A stretch of DNA of 64,000 nt from Ambrosia x helenae (taxonomy: Eukaryota; Streptophyta; Magnoliopsida; Asterales; Asteraceae), in contig CM061224.1 of the NCBI GenBank assembly GCA_030844895.1, positions 72,300,567 through 72,364,566 on the forward strand, in the 5' to 3' direction. Position numbers and translations under genes: made by a program. Below, in pieces: positions 11,346-23,814 of this stretch (within the stretch, counting starts at the first letter, position 1; every line of letters begins with the position of its first letter). The notes below the pieces were generated by a model, which did no database searches, was not told the DNA's origin, and saw nothing but the letters and a program-made list of their open reading frames with translations.

Positions 11346-13814
11346 GTCTCCCCTACTTTAGAAAATTTCGTCTCGAAATTTCATTCAAGTGAAGGTTACT
11401 ATGAAACAAAATGCGTTGTAAAAGTCAACCAATTTTTTTTTTTAAAATTCCATCATTTATGATTTGACAAAATTTTAAATAGTTGTCCAATTCCCAAAGT
11501 AAAAGCGTCCAAATATTTGACAGTTAACTCAAAATTAGAAAGTTGAGAAATTAAATGAGGAAAGTTTTGGGAATGTGTAACGGGTGAGGGCAGAGGCACT
11601 AATGTAGGTAGTCTCCCCTACTTTAGAAAAATTCCTGACCGAACTTTACTAAGGACATGCAACAGAATTTCGACGAACAGAGAGTGTGAGAGTACACAAG
11701 GTTTAAGGTTTTCTGTGTGGGTGGTCAAACTCTAGGAAGACGAATTAAAGCTCGTGTAAGTACGTTTGTATCGAATATGATAGCTATTAGCCAACAATCT
11801 AACGAAGAGGTATTCATATAGTAATGGGTAACGGGTCGGTTCTTGGTTAGACTCCTAGTCCGTTCCCGCAGTATCGTTTATGCTTATATATAGGGTGTAC
11901 CGCAGCTGACCCACCACACTCCCGATACTTTGGACTCGTACTGATTGTCTACCAACAACCTAATTAGATTTACACACCACCCTCATGTACCTGTAAGCCC
12001 ATGATTGCGTTCCGGACCGTAATCATCGATTTACCTTACACTTAGGTGTTATGCTTTTCCATAACCCTATCCTAAGTAATACTGGAAATAAATGCGTGCA
12101 ACTCATATGTAATAGCCACTGTAATGAAATAATGTTCAATCATGACATGGTTAGAGGTTCTTCCCTTCCGGTTTTTCCTTTAACCGTAATGTGAATAACA
12201 TGTAAGTATAAGACGTGGTTAGAGGTTCTTCCCTTTCGGGTTTACCATTAACCGGTAACTTTTGTTCACATCGTTGGCTCTAAACACTCATATTGATAGA
12301 CCCTGAGGTTTACACCGTTCCCATCGGATTAAATAAATACTCTAATCCGAGTCGTACGTGGGCACTGGCTTAGATCTCATACGAGTTATCAACTAGTATG
12401 TTCATTGGCCATGATGAAAAAAAACAAAAATAAAGTATGTGTAACAGGGTTTTGCTCAAAACAGGAAAGAAAAATGTGCATACCAAATATGCGTCAAAGT
12501 ACATAAGTATAGCATAAAACTTCGATTGAAAGAATGGTATAATATAAATCAAGTAAATCGCACAATTTTCACAAAATGAAAGTAAACGAGTTAAGTTAAT
12601 GCTCAAAACCAGTGTTGTAAGATAGACTACTAATAATTAATGCGAGAATAATTGTAAATAACGCGTGGGGATAGCCACCAATAAAATAATAATACGAGAA
12701 TAATCATAAATAAGATAATATGCGAATATAATAAAAATAAAATGATGTAAGAATAAGATAATGATATTTACTGCAATTGGGAGTGGATGGAACATACGTA
12801 TAATCTACTGGCCATGCGGGTTTAAAATATATGCACTATATGTTAAAAGACATTTAGCAACATTTCGATAAAGATATGTCCAATAATTAGACCAAAAGTT
12901 TTTGCGACTGAAAAAGTGTAAGTGTAAAAGATAAATTATTGTTTATAAAACAAAATGTAGTTTTACTCGAACTTTGTGATATAGTTGAAAGTATGCATGA
13001 GAATAACTTTTTAGATTCAAAACAGCTTCACATGAAAAACTTCGTAAGTACATACTTTCATGTGTTTACAAGAAGTCGAGTTTGAAAAATATTATAAGGC
13101 TTATTATTAGTTGGAAGTTTCTTTCGAAAACATATATTGGTTACGTCATATGAAAACAAAAGGTTTACATTTTATTTGTAAAATATGCACTACAAGCTTA
13201 TAAAATGCAAAATGAAACCATTTTATGAAGTATGTGTAAATCTAATGTGTTTTTAAAAGACCAAGATTTAAAATGACGTGAATGATAAAATTAACGTATG
13301 TAATAGATTACCAATATTTAAGAAAATTCATAATCAACGAGATGTAGAAATAGATCCTTGAGATGTGGATTTCACTCCTAACTCAAAGATGTATTTCAAA
13401 ATTGAAAACGATTGTGGAATGAAACCAATCACTAAGTTAAGGATATCACTCCCAGCTTAGTGGTTAAGTTTCTTTTTGAAGGAAATACTCTTTGAGGTGT
13501 GGGTGTCACTCCTATCTCAAAGATATATTCCTAAGATAAATAACCTATAGAGGAGTGAAACTAATCACCAAGGTATGGATACCACTCCTAACTTGATGAT
13601 ATCGTTCCGTTTATGAAATACGATTGTCTTCTTTGCCAAGCAAAATATCGAAAGGATAACGAGAAATAATCATAACGAAAATATCTTGAAAGAAAATAAT
13701 AGGAAATAAGTGAAATATAAACGAGAGGACTCGTGAAAGTAAGCTTAGTTATAGTCTAGGCTAAAAGGCATTCTAATAACCTAATTCCCTATAACCATGG
13801 CTCTGATACCAATC
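11346..13814 (-). other. G2 internal region, noncoding, with PPT, repeats and PBS
   Basis: Contains the PPT and a perfect hairpin (11363-11381, arms AAATTTCG and CGAAATTT). A block at about 11870-12030 is shared with G3 and G4 and carries a palindrome at 12001-12026. An approximate direct repeat of about 40 bp (GAGGTTCTTCCCTT...) occurs at 12151 and 12221. Four degenerate repeats built on a GTGTCACTCCTA-type core lie between 13355 and 13615. The leader stem spans 13747-13796 and the PBS is at 13799-13811. No protein family is recognisable. Confidence 0.7.
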
Positions 13815-16522
13815 TGAAACACCCCAACCGATGGCGGAAACATCGAGGTGTCACGTAGTGACGATTGTTCAATAGCACATGGACTAAAGTGTAAATTTGA
13901 ATACATTGATTAAATAATTTATTACATTGAAATGATATACAATGATACTAACTGTCATCTAAATTGAAATACAATGAATCAAAATCTAAATATAAATCCG
14001 AAAGCTTAAAGGATGCATCTCAAATCAACCTGAAACATGTACAAAATATTTTGGTCAATACAAAAATTGTATTGGTGAGCATACCCTGTTTGTATACATA
14101 TAGTAGAAAAGTGTTTCGCAATTCATGTGTTGTATACTGTTTGCAATTATGTAATAAGTAATATCTGTTTAAAATCAACCCTATGAATGTATCAAGAATC
14201 AAGAATCAAAACATTTTTAAGTAATATGAATCACAAGACAATGACCAAGGTCTCTCAACAGAGTCACAAGGGGTATATACCATAGAACTATTCATTGAAA
14301 TGCTAGGCCGCCCAGCGGTTAATGATTTTGACAAGTCATAGACACACCAATTAACATAAAGCAAACACACATGAGAATTGCATTTAGTAAAAGAAATAGA
14401 AACTTGATAGTAAGTACATGAGTCACCCCAGAATAGTAAAACAGTAAAAAGGGGAAAGATATACTCACAGTTTGCGAAAGCGACCAAAATCCAACTTAAG
14501 CGGTCGTGAGCTAAGTAATGGGAATTCCGAGGAATTCAACCTATAATATGTAAGAATACTAATAAGGAAATGTCTAAAAAGTCTAAGGCATTAGGGTTTG
14601 CTAAGTCGATTTGGGGAATTAGAGTTTTATGATAAATCGCGTTAATATAAAAGTTGTATATCTCAAATAATATATGAAAGATTGTAAATGTGGTTTAGGT
14701 AATATAATTATTACCTATTGAATATTTAGATAAAAATATGTTTGAATAATTAAGACGAAATAATTTAGTTAATTACTTTAACTAATTATTGTAAATAAAT
14801 ACAATAATCATAAATATTGAAATAAATAGTTACGAGTTACTCAAAGATCCATTAATGATAATAAAGATTTTTAAAACATAGAACTATTTCTATTTTATAG
14901 AAAAAGTATTTATAAAATAGATATTTAATAGTATAAATAAATAAATGATTAATTATGTCTAATTAAACATAAATAAGACTAATAATTCAAGACATGATCC
15001 AAAAAAAGTCCATTTTCATAGAAGATGGATGGTTTCTGATGTAAATTAATGAAAATAATTTTCTCATAATTTTTATAAACTTATTTATATTTAAAACTGA
15101 TTTAATGATATTAAATCATGTTTAAATGACTAAAAATAGGAAAATTAATAAAAATAAATGTTTTCTAAACCAATAATTTTTATTTCAGATTAAAATGCTT
15201 AGAAATAATTATCCTAAAATTTTGAGATTAAAATCATCAAAAATGAATTTTTAATTAATTAAATATGATTAAAACAAGTTAAATCAATAAAAATATAAAA
15301 ATAAAACATTTTCCAGAAAATAAAAGTGGGGTAATTTTCTATGAGGTGTCAAGAAGCTACTCCTAAATTTTTATAATTTTTGGAGCAAAAATGAATTTAT
15401 TATGAATATTCTAAGTTTTCAATGTATTTTTAAAATAAAAATAAAGAATAAATGGGAAAATATAAGGCTTTAAACAAAAAAAAAAAGAGAACTCGTGTAT
15501 AAAGGGACTCGAACCCGAGTACCTGCTGTAGAACACCAACCTTACAACCACTACACTACATGCTTCATTTAATGATTTTAATCAAACGAAATTATATTTA
15601 ACAACTTATTTAAAAGTCATCTTCTTCCCCAATTCAACTAGCAAGAACCCTAACCCTAACCTAAATTCTAATAGCCCGCTTAGTACACGATTGGACATCG
15701 AATTCATAGGGCTTTTGACCTACGACAACCAACTAACAAAACGGCATATAAAACAAATACTCACATCGCGAAATGGTGGTTAAAAGAAAGCTTCTTAGTC
15801 GCACAAGAACCTTCGAATTGCAGGTGGTTGGGACGTGTTTTGATGCGTTATTTTGTGGGTTTAGTATGTGTGAATGTGCAGGAAAGAGTTGGCGAGTTCT
15901 AATTATATAATGGGCATGAAAAACGTATGATTTGATTAGTATTTAAGTCCGGTCGGTTATACACTTGAAGACCCGATCAAAATACGTTAAAACTCGCGTT
16001 AATGGTCCATTTAACTGCTGGAAAACGTTGTAACATTAAGGAGAGACGTTTGGGATCCATCAAGACGAGTTAAATACCCATGAAATTGGCATTAATATGC
16101 TTGCCGGAAAATCTCGCCGGCCGGAACCATGGTGGCCGGAAAAACGAGGGGAGCAGGGAGGGAGATAAATTGTTTTAAAGGTTTTGGAATTTGGCAAAAA
16201 TGGTCCCTCCCCTTTTTAACTAGGTTTGTATTATGAATAATTCGGTTAAAAATTTCTTTTATACCCTTAACAAACTAACCAAGATTTTTAACTTAAATTG
16301 TTTTATAAGTTTTTACGCTTTTCAAACCTAATCAATTACTAATATAATAAATTTGTATTTCTACAACTTTGAAGAAAAAAATAATATGAAATTGATCATT
16401 TTAATGATTTAAAAAAAAACGATAATAAATAAAAAAAACTACACGGTTAGAAGTTGTAAATATTTATATATCCCAGGGACTAAAGTTGTAATAATGTCAA
16501 AATAAAAGGGGCGGATGTCACA
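13815..16522 (-). repeat. G2 5' LTR
   Basis: Begins TGAAAC, where the other LTR has TGTAAC, and ends GTCACA. The match to 8622-11345 is close. Differences include a 16-bp indel near 14580 and scattered substitutions, so the insertion is fairly recent but not brand new. Confidence 0.85.
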
Positions 16523-16582
16523 GTCTCCCCTACTTTAGAAAATTTCGTCTCGAAATTTCTTTCAAGTGAAGGTTACTATGAA
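16523..16582 (-). repeat. Duplicated 60 bp of G2 interior beyond its LTR
   Basis: Repeats the PPT, the hairpin (16540-16558) and the following bases of the G2 interior (compare 11346-11405). A simple insertion should end at the LTR, so this extra piece marks a tandem or recombined structure. It joins the G1 LTR at a GAAA shared by both partners. Confidence 0.8.
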
Positions 16583-17966
16583 ATACAAATCATTTCAGAA
16601 AAGTTTATTGTTATAAAACTCAGAATAATTTTTGTGGAAAATTATAAAATTGTTTTGATATTTTTATAGAATTTTATAAATAAAATAGAATAAACTTGAA
16701 TTATTTATTATATATATTAAATAAATAAATTTTTGAAAACTAAAAATTGTATGTTAAACTTTTCCACTAGAATAAGATAAAATATTTTTTGTAGAATTTA
16801 TAAAATTGTTTTAGTATTTTATAATGAATTTTTAAAAAAATACAGGGGATTATATATATAGATACTTAAATAAAAAGAATTGTTTGTTGATGCCATGGTT
16901 TGAACCCGGGCCCTTGGCCGGTTCGTTGGTTTCAAATCACAAGCCCAGACCAACTGGTCTGGACCCTGAGAACGTTTAATCTATGGTTAATTTAATTATA
17001 TGATATAAGGAAACTAATTTATATTCTTTTAAAATGAAAAGATTAAAACCGTTTACACGGGACTCGAACCCGCGTGTGTGGACAAACAAACATCAGACAC
17101 AACCACTTGATCTAGATCAGTGGTTGTGTTTGATTCCAGTTCATTTAATTTATAAAACCATGTACTGACTGTTGTTCTTCCCCAATTGTAAACGTTCGTG
17201 CCTTAGATTTAACAATTGTTTGATTCACACAACAATAACCCAATTAATCCGAGGGTTATTGTTGTGTGAATGCCGATGATTAAAACCCACATGAAAAACA
17301 TCACTTACAAACACGAACCCGTAGGAATTGCCCAGTCAACAGAAAAGTCAACACGAGCTTGATTGCTTCGAATGATGATTCAATAACAGAAATTGAAGGT
17401 TGTGAGAGAGTTTTCGGCGATTGTAGAAGGAATGGGGAGGTCCAATTTATAGTGAGAAGGTTGGGTTGATGGAATTGGTAAGTTTGACCTCGAATTGAAT
17501 GGGTGACACGTAATTGAGTAAATTTGGTATGAATTAAAGATAATTGCTCGTGTGTTGTACGCGTAATAGACCGGAAATCACGAAATCATACCAAATCTGG
17601 ATCAAAACGCGTGTAATTGGCTTCATTTTGGTAAATTGTTGTCACAGTTGACTTTCCAAGTCAACTGTGAAGAACTAAAACACGTGATATAATAATTGTA
17701 CGCTGGGATTTATAACAAGTGTATGTGTAGACCAGATGGTTGAGCTTGTTGTGATGGTTAACCCGGCTTGGGGCGCGGGTTCGATTCTCGGCCCAAGCAT
17801 AATATTTTTTGGCAATTTATGTAAATATATATATTATATATAAGTAATATAGTATTAGGGTTCCAAATGTGTCTCAATAATAATTAAAAGCGAATAATAA
17901 TAATGAAACTTGACGTTTTTATTCCAAATTGATAGTAACGTACAAGTATTAATGCGTAATATTACA
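16583..17966 (-). repeat. Extra partial copy of the G1 LTR
   Basis: Matches 7250-8621 closely and continues to the natural LTR end ATTACA. About 1.37 kb of LTR sequence is therefore present on both sides of G2. It includes the hairpin, the tRNA-like boxes and the TATA-type site. Confidence 0.85.
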
Positions 17967-18297
17967 CAGGGTCACCAGGATCCTCCACAATCACTGATAC
18001 AGTCGGGTCTTCATATTGCACAGGTGGATCTTGATTAATATCAGGAGTAACACCAAAGAACAATGATCGAGGACCACCAGAGTATGTTTTACCATACTTC
18101 CGAGCTGGCACATAGTTAGCAGTCCTGATATTAAATTCCTCCATGGCATCTCGACGTCTGTTCATGTCACGCGACCATTGGAAAAGCATCTTTAAACCAT
18201 CTATTGCATCGAGCTTTCTTAATAGCTCAGTTATGGACACATAACGATGAGCCATAAAGAAAGAAAAATGAAACGACTGAGAAGAAAAAGATAGCAT
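17967..18297 (-). pseudogene. Second T1 antisense ORF, C-terminus lost
   Basis: About 110 codons; the likely start is the internal Met of MAHRYVSIT rather than the first Met. No known domain is recognised. It is mostly polar and ends in an acidic, Pro-rich stretch. The 3' end is cut by the G1 LTR. It is separated by about 360 bp (18298-18664) from the coiled-coil frame upstream, and I see no function in that gap. Confidence 0.45.
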
Positions 18298-18664
18298 TGT
18301 TTGATAAGTTACTTCACTTATGAAGGGTCACCTTTGGAAGACCAAGAGATATGCTTTAAATATTGTTATCGATTGTCTGACACAAGCCGACAGAACAGTG
18401 GAAAAGGCAGTGGATGACGTCAAGCAATCATGACATGCAATTGATTAAAGACGGCTGTCTAATCAGTGTCAAATCTAAAATTAAATACGAAGTGACAGGT
18501 GCAAGCATACAAAATACATTGAAAGTAAAAAGACCGCTTGCACACGTGCAAAAAACAAAACATCAAGGAAGTACGAACTACATATTTCCTAACATCGACT
18601 CGGTTCAACCAGACGATGTACCTTCACCATCAGATGACACCACCACATAAGGTTCCTACACGAA

Positions 18665-19333
18665 CTAGAGGAAAGAAATGCCTTCATCACCAACATGGCT
18701 GCTAAGCCGGGTTATAGCTTTCAAGGAATCATTACTTAGAGCCTGCATCGACTCAGCAACCCGGGTAGGAATCTCTTTCTCATGGTCTGTAGGAGGAGGG
18801 AGTTTCTTACCGGCTAGACCAAATTGATTGCCATAACCAAGCCCATCATGATACCCGTCTTCCATGGCAACATCATAAAACATGTTGAGCCGCTCTTGAT
18901 ATTCCAAGCTACCCCGAATATAGTGCCATGACGCCGGTAAACCCCGGCTGACCAACCAGTCACGATCATCACGAACACTTTCCAACTGGGACTGAATAGA
19001 GGTTGCTTGGGACTTGGCAGCTTCAGCAGTGTTTACAGCCTGGTCAACCCGTTCATTGGCAATCGTAAGTTGCCTCTGGCACTCATTCAATTTTTCCAAA
19101 GTAGAATCCCTCTCTTCTTCCGCTCGCCTAACCCGGGACTCGTAGTTTTCGACCTCAATAGCCATTAGCTTATACCTCTCCATATCAACCTGATTCCAGT
19201 AGATAGTGTTTTTCTCCGCCTCCAATTCCTTTGTCAAAGCCTTCACCCGGTCTTCAAGACGAAAGATGTAGCTATCTTGCTGATCAGTACTCCGCAGCAA
19301 ATTCAGTTTCTCCTCGTTATGCGTTGTCACCAT
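18665..19333 (-). pseudogene. T1 antisense ORF, coiled-coil C-terminal part
   Basis: 222 open codons. Residues about 15-125 are rich in Glu, Lys, Arg, Leu and Ala with heptad spacing, indicating a long coiled coil. A more conserved-looking segment follows (GLPASWHYIRGSLEYQER and GYHDGLGYG). In Tat antisense proteins a coiled coil commonly follows the N-terminal domain. It is separated from the upstream frame 19358-19864 by a stop near 19358. The part is real, but the gene is broken. Confidence 0.6.
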
Positions 19334-19357
19334 TCGGGCTTTGTCCCCTTCAAGTTT

Positions 19358-19864
19358 CTACTTAGCAACCTGTCGGGCAACTAACTCCACTTCTGCCTCT
19401 GATAATTTCTTTGAGAACCTCTCATTTTCAGTCATGACAACTGGATGCCTATCACGGAGCTCTAACAAACCAGCAAGATCAGCGCGCCAGCGACGAAGAA
19501 CCTCGTACAAGGAAGCAGAATAATTTACACTGGACCCTAGGGCGTTTTCAACAAGTTGGGCATTGTCCAATCCCTGCAAATAATATCTCTCAGCTGGGGG
19601 GAAGGCACATTCAGCCCAATGGCGAACAACATCCGGATGAATCAAACGGGTAGACTCTGCAATGTGCCACCCGGGTATATACCGAGCATCCTTCGAAGTG
19701 GGACGCCAGTTAATACCCGGAACATAAGCATTGGAAGGCATATTATTGACCCCGGAAGAAGAGCTTTCAGCCGGTGTACCCCCGTTCGGATTCCACCAGG
19801 AAACTGGATGGGATTCTTCTGCACATCTCTTAGGAGCTGTGAAAAACTCTGCCTGAATGCACAT
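19358..19864 (-). pseudogene. T1 antisense ORF, middle part
   Basis: 168 open codons, polar, with a Trp/Pro-rich stretch (YVPGINWRP) and the beginning of a helical region that leads into the coiled coil downstream. No family is recognised. Its position and strand make it the continuation of the frames on either side. Confidence 0.5.
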
Positions 19865-19904
19865 GTAGTAGTAACAGACGTCCCAGCGGATGTGAACACT
19901 GGCC

Positions 19905-20732
19905 TCATGGGAACTTGCACTGACACAGTATGCAATGAAACGGTAACCCTCGTAACAAAGTAGAAGTCGTCACAACAACATCAGACCCAGTCGTCTGAAT
20001 ACAATTAGGAGTCACACTGGCTGGAGGGATAGTCTGAATCACCTCGGCCAGAGTAGGTGGCAAGGAAGAATCAACAACTACGGTTGAACCACCAGAACTA
20101 CCATCAATGGAAAGGGCAGGATTCTGCACAGCTGTCTCTTGTGATACACTTACTTCAACAGTTTTGGATGAAGACAGGTTAATGGCCATTCGTTCACCTG
20201 CCCATAACAAATATAACAATAAATGTACATTCCGAACACAAGAAAATAAGAAGGGAAAATAGAAGCGTTTACCTAACGTCTTTTCTTTCATCTCCAACAT
20301 CTGTCTCCTTTTGGCTAGTAAAACTTCTACCCCGGGAGCAGCCGCGAGTTTTCTTTTCTTGGACTTTTCTTTTTTTCTTCTCCATACCCACATCCCCTTG
20401 CGGCAGGGCAACGCTGACCGGGTCAGCATCAATAGGGTCAGCAACATTTCCCTCTCCCACAGAAGGGGGGAATCAACCACATCCACAGGTATAGCCGGAG
20501 GAGAGCCTTGGTCACCGGCCGGAACAATGGGAGCAGGGAGCATAAAATTGGCGATGGTCTGACTAAGCACGTCGAGTTCTTCAGGCCCAAGTTGCCGTTC
20601 ATGCTCTATCAAATGGGAAGCAACCTCCGAGTCAAGAACATCAAAATACTTCCATTGTCCCTGATCCTCACGACGGTATTCCGGAAATACTGTCTCATCC
20701 ACCCATATCCGACTCATACGAATGGCAACCAA
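19905..20732 (-). pseudogene. T1 antisense ORF, part with a probable intron
   Basis: The open frame includes the conserved-looking segment around VAIRMSRIWVDETVFPEY, followed by a Pro-rich linker and a basic Lys/Arg tract that could act as a nuclear signal. A likely intron of about 75 bp lies at 20198-20272: donor GTAAACGC, T-rich interior, acceptor GGCAG. Without splicing the frame encodes an odd hydrophobic run. Upstream, 20733-20991 carries the same protein with one in-frame TAA and a frame change. Confidence 0.55.
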
Positions 20733-20991
20733 TGCTCGTTCTCGTATATGGGTACACTCTGTAGGATTATTGGTTAGAGCAAGATATAGGGGATCTTTCT
20801 CTTACACAGCAGCAGCAGGACATTCATCGGCTAGCTTGGCCTTCGCCTCTGGGTACTTGATAGGTACTTTACAGGGAGCACACGTTCATCAATATAAAAG
20901 AATTTTTTCCTCCAATCTTTATCCCGGACACTCTGAGGAAAATTGTCTATGCAAGACGGAACACCGGGACGACGGTAAAAGGTGAAATACT

Positions 20992-21836
20992 TGATGTAGC
21001 TGTCGTGGGCTAATCAAAAACAAGTATTTATGACTTAAATACCTATACTAGTACGGGTAAGTAAGGTCGTCTCCATAGGGAACGCGTGGTCAGTATAAGT
21101 TTTAAAATTAAATTAATAAAATATTGATCTTGAGTTGGAATTTTGGTTGATTAAAAATGAGTAAACAAATAAAAACGAAAGTAATATCAAATTAAAGAAA
21201 AGTAACTTTCACCCGGGATCCAGGTATAGACTTTAACATAAACTTAGTTTAATTATTAGAACACCACATAGACATGGCCTTGGGATTTATGAGTTGAATT
21301 AACAACTAAGGACAGTTTTTAATAATAACCGTACAACCTAATTGTCCGCTCAAAAATATCAATTACGCACCAATTACCACCCCGCTAACAATGCAAGAAA
21401 TTGCCAATACGTTTGGTAAAAGATAAATAATTCAAATATAAATAAACGTTTCAACAACTCAAACGCAAGTGGTCAAGATATACCAGTTCAAACATAAATA
21501 AACAAGTCTAATGCAAAAGAAAACTAAAACCGTTCACCCGGGGAAAGTCACCAAAGAATTAGCCTTGCATCTTGATCATGGCTTCTTCCTCTATTTTTAT
21601 TCTTCTGGTGCAATGTCTGCCCCACAACCCCCAAGAAGGCTGCGCCTTCCAACTCTTGTGTGATAATATTCCTCAACCTTGTTGCCTCTCTCCCAAGCTA
21701 TCTTCCTTCCAAAATTATCCTTTGCCTTTTTAAAACAATAATTGCCGTCCAATCTAATAAATTGTCCCAAAACCCTATGTTTTTTGACCAATTGGGCCTT
21801 AGGCCTTTCACGTTTTCTTATTTTTTTGTTTTATTA

Positions 21837-21867
<31 letters not shown>

Positions 21868-22122
21868 GTATTATGACTCGGTGCTCTCAATTCGGGTGTT
21901 CGGGTCTCGAATATAATTTGTACTGTTTTAGCCCCGCTCCATGCGATCGCCTACCAAAAATATAAAATAAATAAATTAACAGTAAAAACAACCAAAAAGT
22001 AATAAAATATATACAATACTAAAATAATAGAGTACAAGCCTAAAACTAATAAAAATACTATCTAAACGACTCAAAAATATACAAAACTGGCAAATAAACA
22101 TGATGCCTGCAACCGCGCATCA
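20992..22122 (-). repeat. At1 3' LTR
   Basis: Matches 26772-27934. Short (ATT)n run at 21836-21862. The open frames in it are shared with the other LTR and are not genes. Confidence 0.93.
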
Positions 22123-23814
22123 CACCCCCACACTTATCTTTTTTCGTCTCGAAAAAATTATATATATACTCTGCTCAAGGCATTATCACAGACTAGCACC
22201 CCAGTCGCCCATCATACCTTAGCTAAGGTCCAAAGTCATACCCCATTTACAGATCAGCATTAGATGTGTTAATTCAGCAAGTCAAATTGATTTCCATTTA
22301 AAAACAGATTTTACCCGACTAAATCTAACATGCTTCCGGTTTTTATTTTCATGCAACACACCCCTCACAATTTTCACTCCACTCGGTTTAATATCTGGAA
22401 TAGCATGTAATGCGCTAGTATTAATCACTCAAAAACCAAGTATGCAACTCTGTTATCATAGGCTTGTATAACAATCACACCTCAACTGTAGACAATGCAC
22501 ATATCTAAAGGACTTACGGGTTTTGGGCTTAGGGTAAAGGTAGGATAGATTTGGTTAGAAAGTGGCTCAAAAGAAAGGGTTCTACATGACTGACAATCCT
22601 TATTCTCACAAGACACATAAACGCAACTTTGGTCATAAATAAACATAACAAACAAACTTCTATTTTCGTATTTTTTTCTTTTTTTTTTCTCTTTTTTTTT
22701 CTTTTTTTTTCTTTTCATTCTTTTTTTTTTCTTTTTTTTTAACAACGGCTAACAGGTCAATTTGGGTAACTTTGTAGGTTTAACAATCAAAAGGGTATAG
22801 GCTCAACATGGCTACTAGGGGTAATATTTTAGGGAAACGGATCAACACATAAATAAGTAACAAGGTATCAATAGAAAAAGGGAAATCCTAGATTGCCTTT
22901 ATCATCTACGTGCATATCTAGTGTACAGCCTCAGCATGTATCAAATCACACAAGTTCTGCAACAGAGAAACATCTGGCCTACTCTCAACAAACGAAAATA
23001 TCTATAAATCAATATATCATCTAGTAGGCTCAAGATCTCACAGAAGTGGGGAAATGGGTTACCGATGTGTGCATGCATTTATTACCAATAGCTTCTTAAA
23101 CCTAGTCAGGCAATTCTAAACTTTTTTCCTTAAAAGTACCTGCTGAAAACGGTTCATATTGCTTTTCCACAAATTAGACCATGACTAAGGATCTACTGCC
23201 AAAACAATCAAGAAACAACTGGTATGTACTGAAAGAGCTGCTTTATGTCTGATTAGAGTGCTTTTTAAGAACAATTTTCAAGACATTTTCAATTTTCAAT
23301 TTTTTTTTTTGAATTTTTTCTGTTGATTTTTTTTTTTAAAAAAGACTCAAAAATAAATAAAAATGAAATTTCCCCACCACCACACTTGAACGACACATTG
23401 TCCTCAATGTGAGCTAGGAATAAAATAAAGTAGAAATAAAAAAAAATTGTACAACACTAATAAAAGGAACAGACTCCCCTGGATATAGGCAGTGCGCGTA
23501 TGAGTCTCTGCAGTTCCTCCCAATCGAACCGTATAGCATTTCATTCGCGGCCGATAAACAAACCTGAAACTAAGACTCAAAAGAAAAATAAAAACATAAA
23601 ATTCTGGGATGCCTTATACACCGATGGTGTACAGCTTTACCTCGCCTGAATGGAGATTGAGTACAGACGAAGTTATCTGATTGCAAAGTTAAACTCCAAG
23701 AATTCCAAAAAACAGACTCAAACTCTAAAAATAAAATAAAATAAAATAAAACGTACCTGTAATACTCCACACAACTATACAAACTCTACAAGTAAACATA
23801 CCCGACATATCTAC
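22123..23814 (-). other. At1 noncoding 3' region with PPT hairpin
   Basis: Occupies the place where pol would be. A perfect hairpin lies beside the PPT (22139-22157, arms TTTTTTCG and CGAAAAAA on the sense strand). A long pyrimidine tract (about 22672-22741) gives a meaningless Lys-rich frame on the other strand. I see no trace of reverse transcriptase or integrase. Confidence 0.7.

Larger units (their letters stand above)
8622..16522 (-). mobile_element. G2: coding-free LARD-like LTR retrotransposon
   Basis: Two 2.7-kb LTRs (8622-11345 and 13815-16522), almost the same in sequence, flank a 2.47-kb internal region. PPT (11346-11362) and PBS (13799-13811, iMet type) are correctly placed for a minus-strand element. 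I find no gag or pol, and open frames in the internal region do not exceed 78 codons. Long LTRs with a noncoding interior define large retrotransposon derivatives, which must borrow proteins. The shared LTR ends, PBS, leader and PPT hairpin point to the G1 family as donor (inference). It sits in the G1 5' LTR after TAATG, but its right junction is rearranged. Confidence 0.8.
1..17966 (-). mobile_element. G1: Ty3/gypsy chromovirus-type LTR retrotransposon, interrupted
   Basis: This is the autonomous-type element of the window. On the minus strand the order is 5' LTR (6010-8621 plus the rearranged copy 16583-17966), PBS 5994-6006 matching initiator tRNA-Met, gag-pol 5462-804, PPT 791-808 and 3' LTR 1-790, which is cut by the window edge. 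Gag, protease, reverse transcriptase, RNase H, integrase and a chromodomain-like tail are all recognisable. Long LTRs (about 2.6 kb), an iMet PBS and the chromodomain-like end suggest the Tekay/Del clade; that clade call is inference. Three in-frame stops make this copy defective. G2 interrupts its 5' LTR. Its right end abuts the antisense ORF of T1 at 17967. Confidence 0.85.

Noticed and set aside
12151..12260. CRISPR-like spaced repeats in G2, also 13355-13615 and 56161-56337
   Set aside because: Few, imperfect units without uniform spacers, in plant retrotransposon interiors. They are tandem duplications.
22482..22745. Lys/Arg-rich 87-codon frame
   Set aside because: It is produced by a T/C-only tract in the noncoding part of At1.
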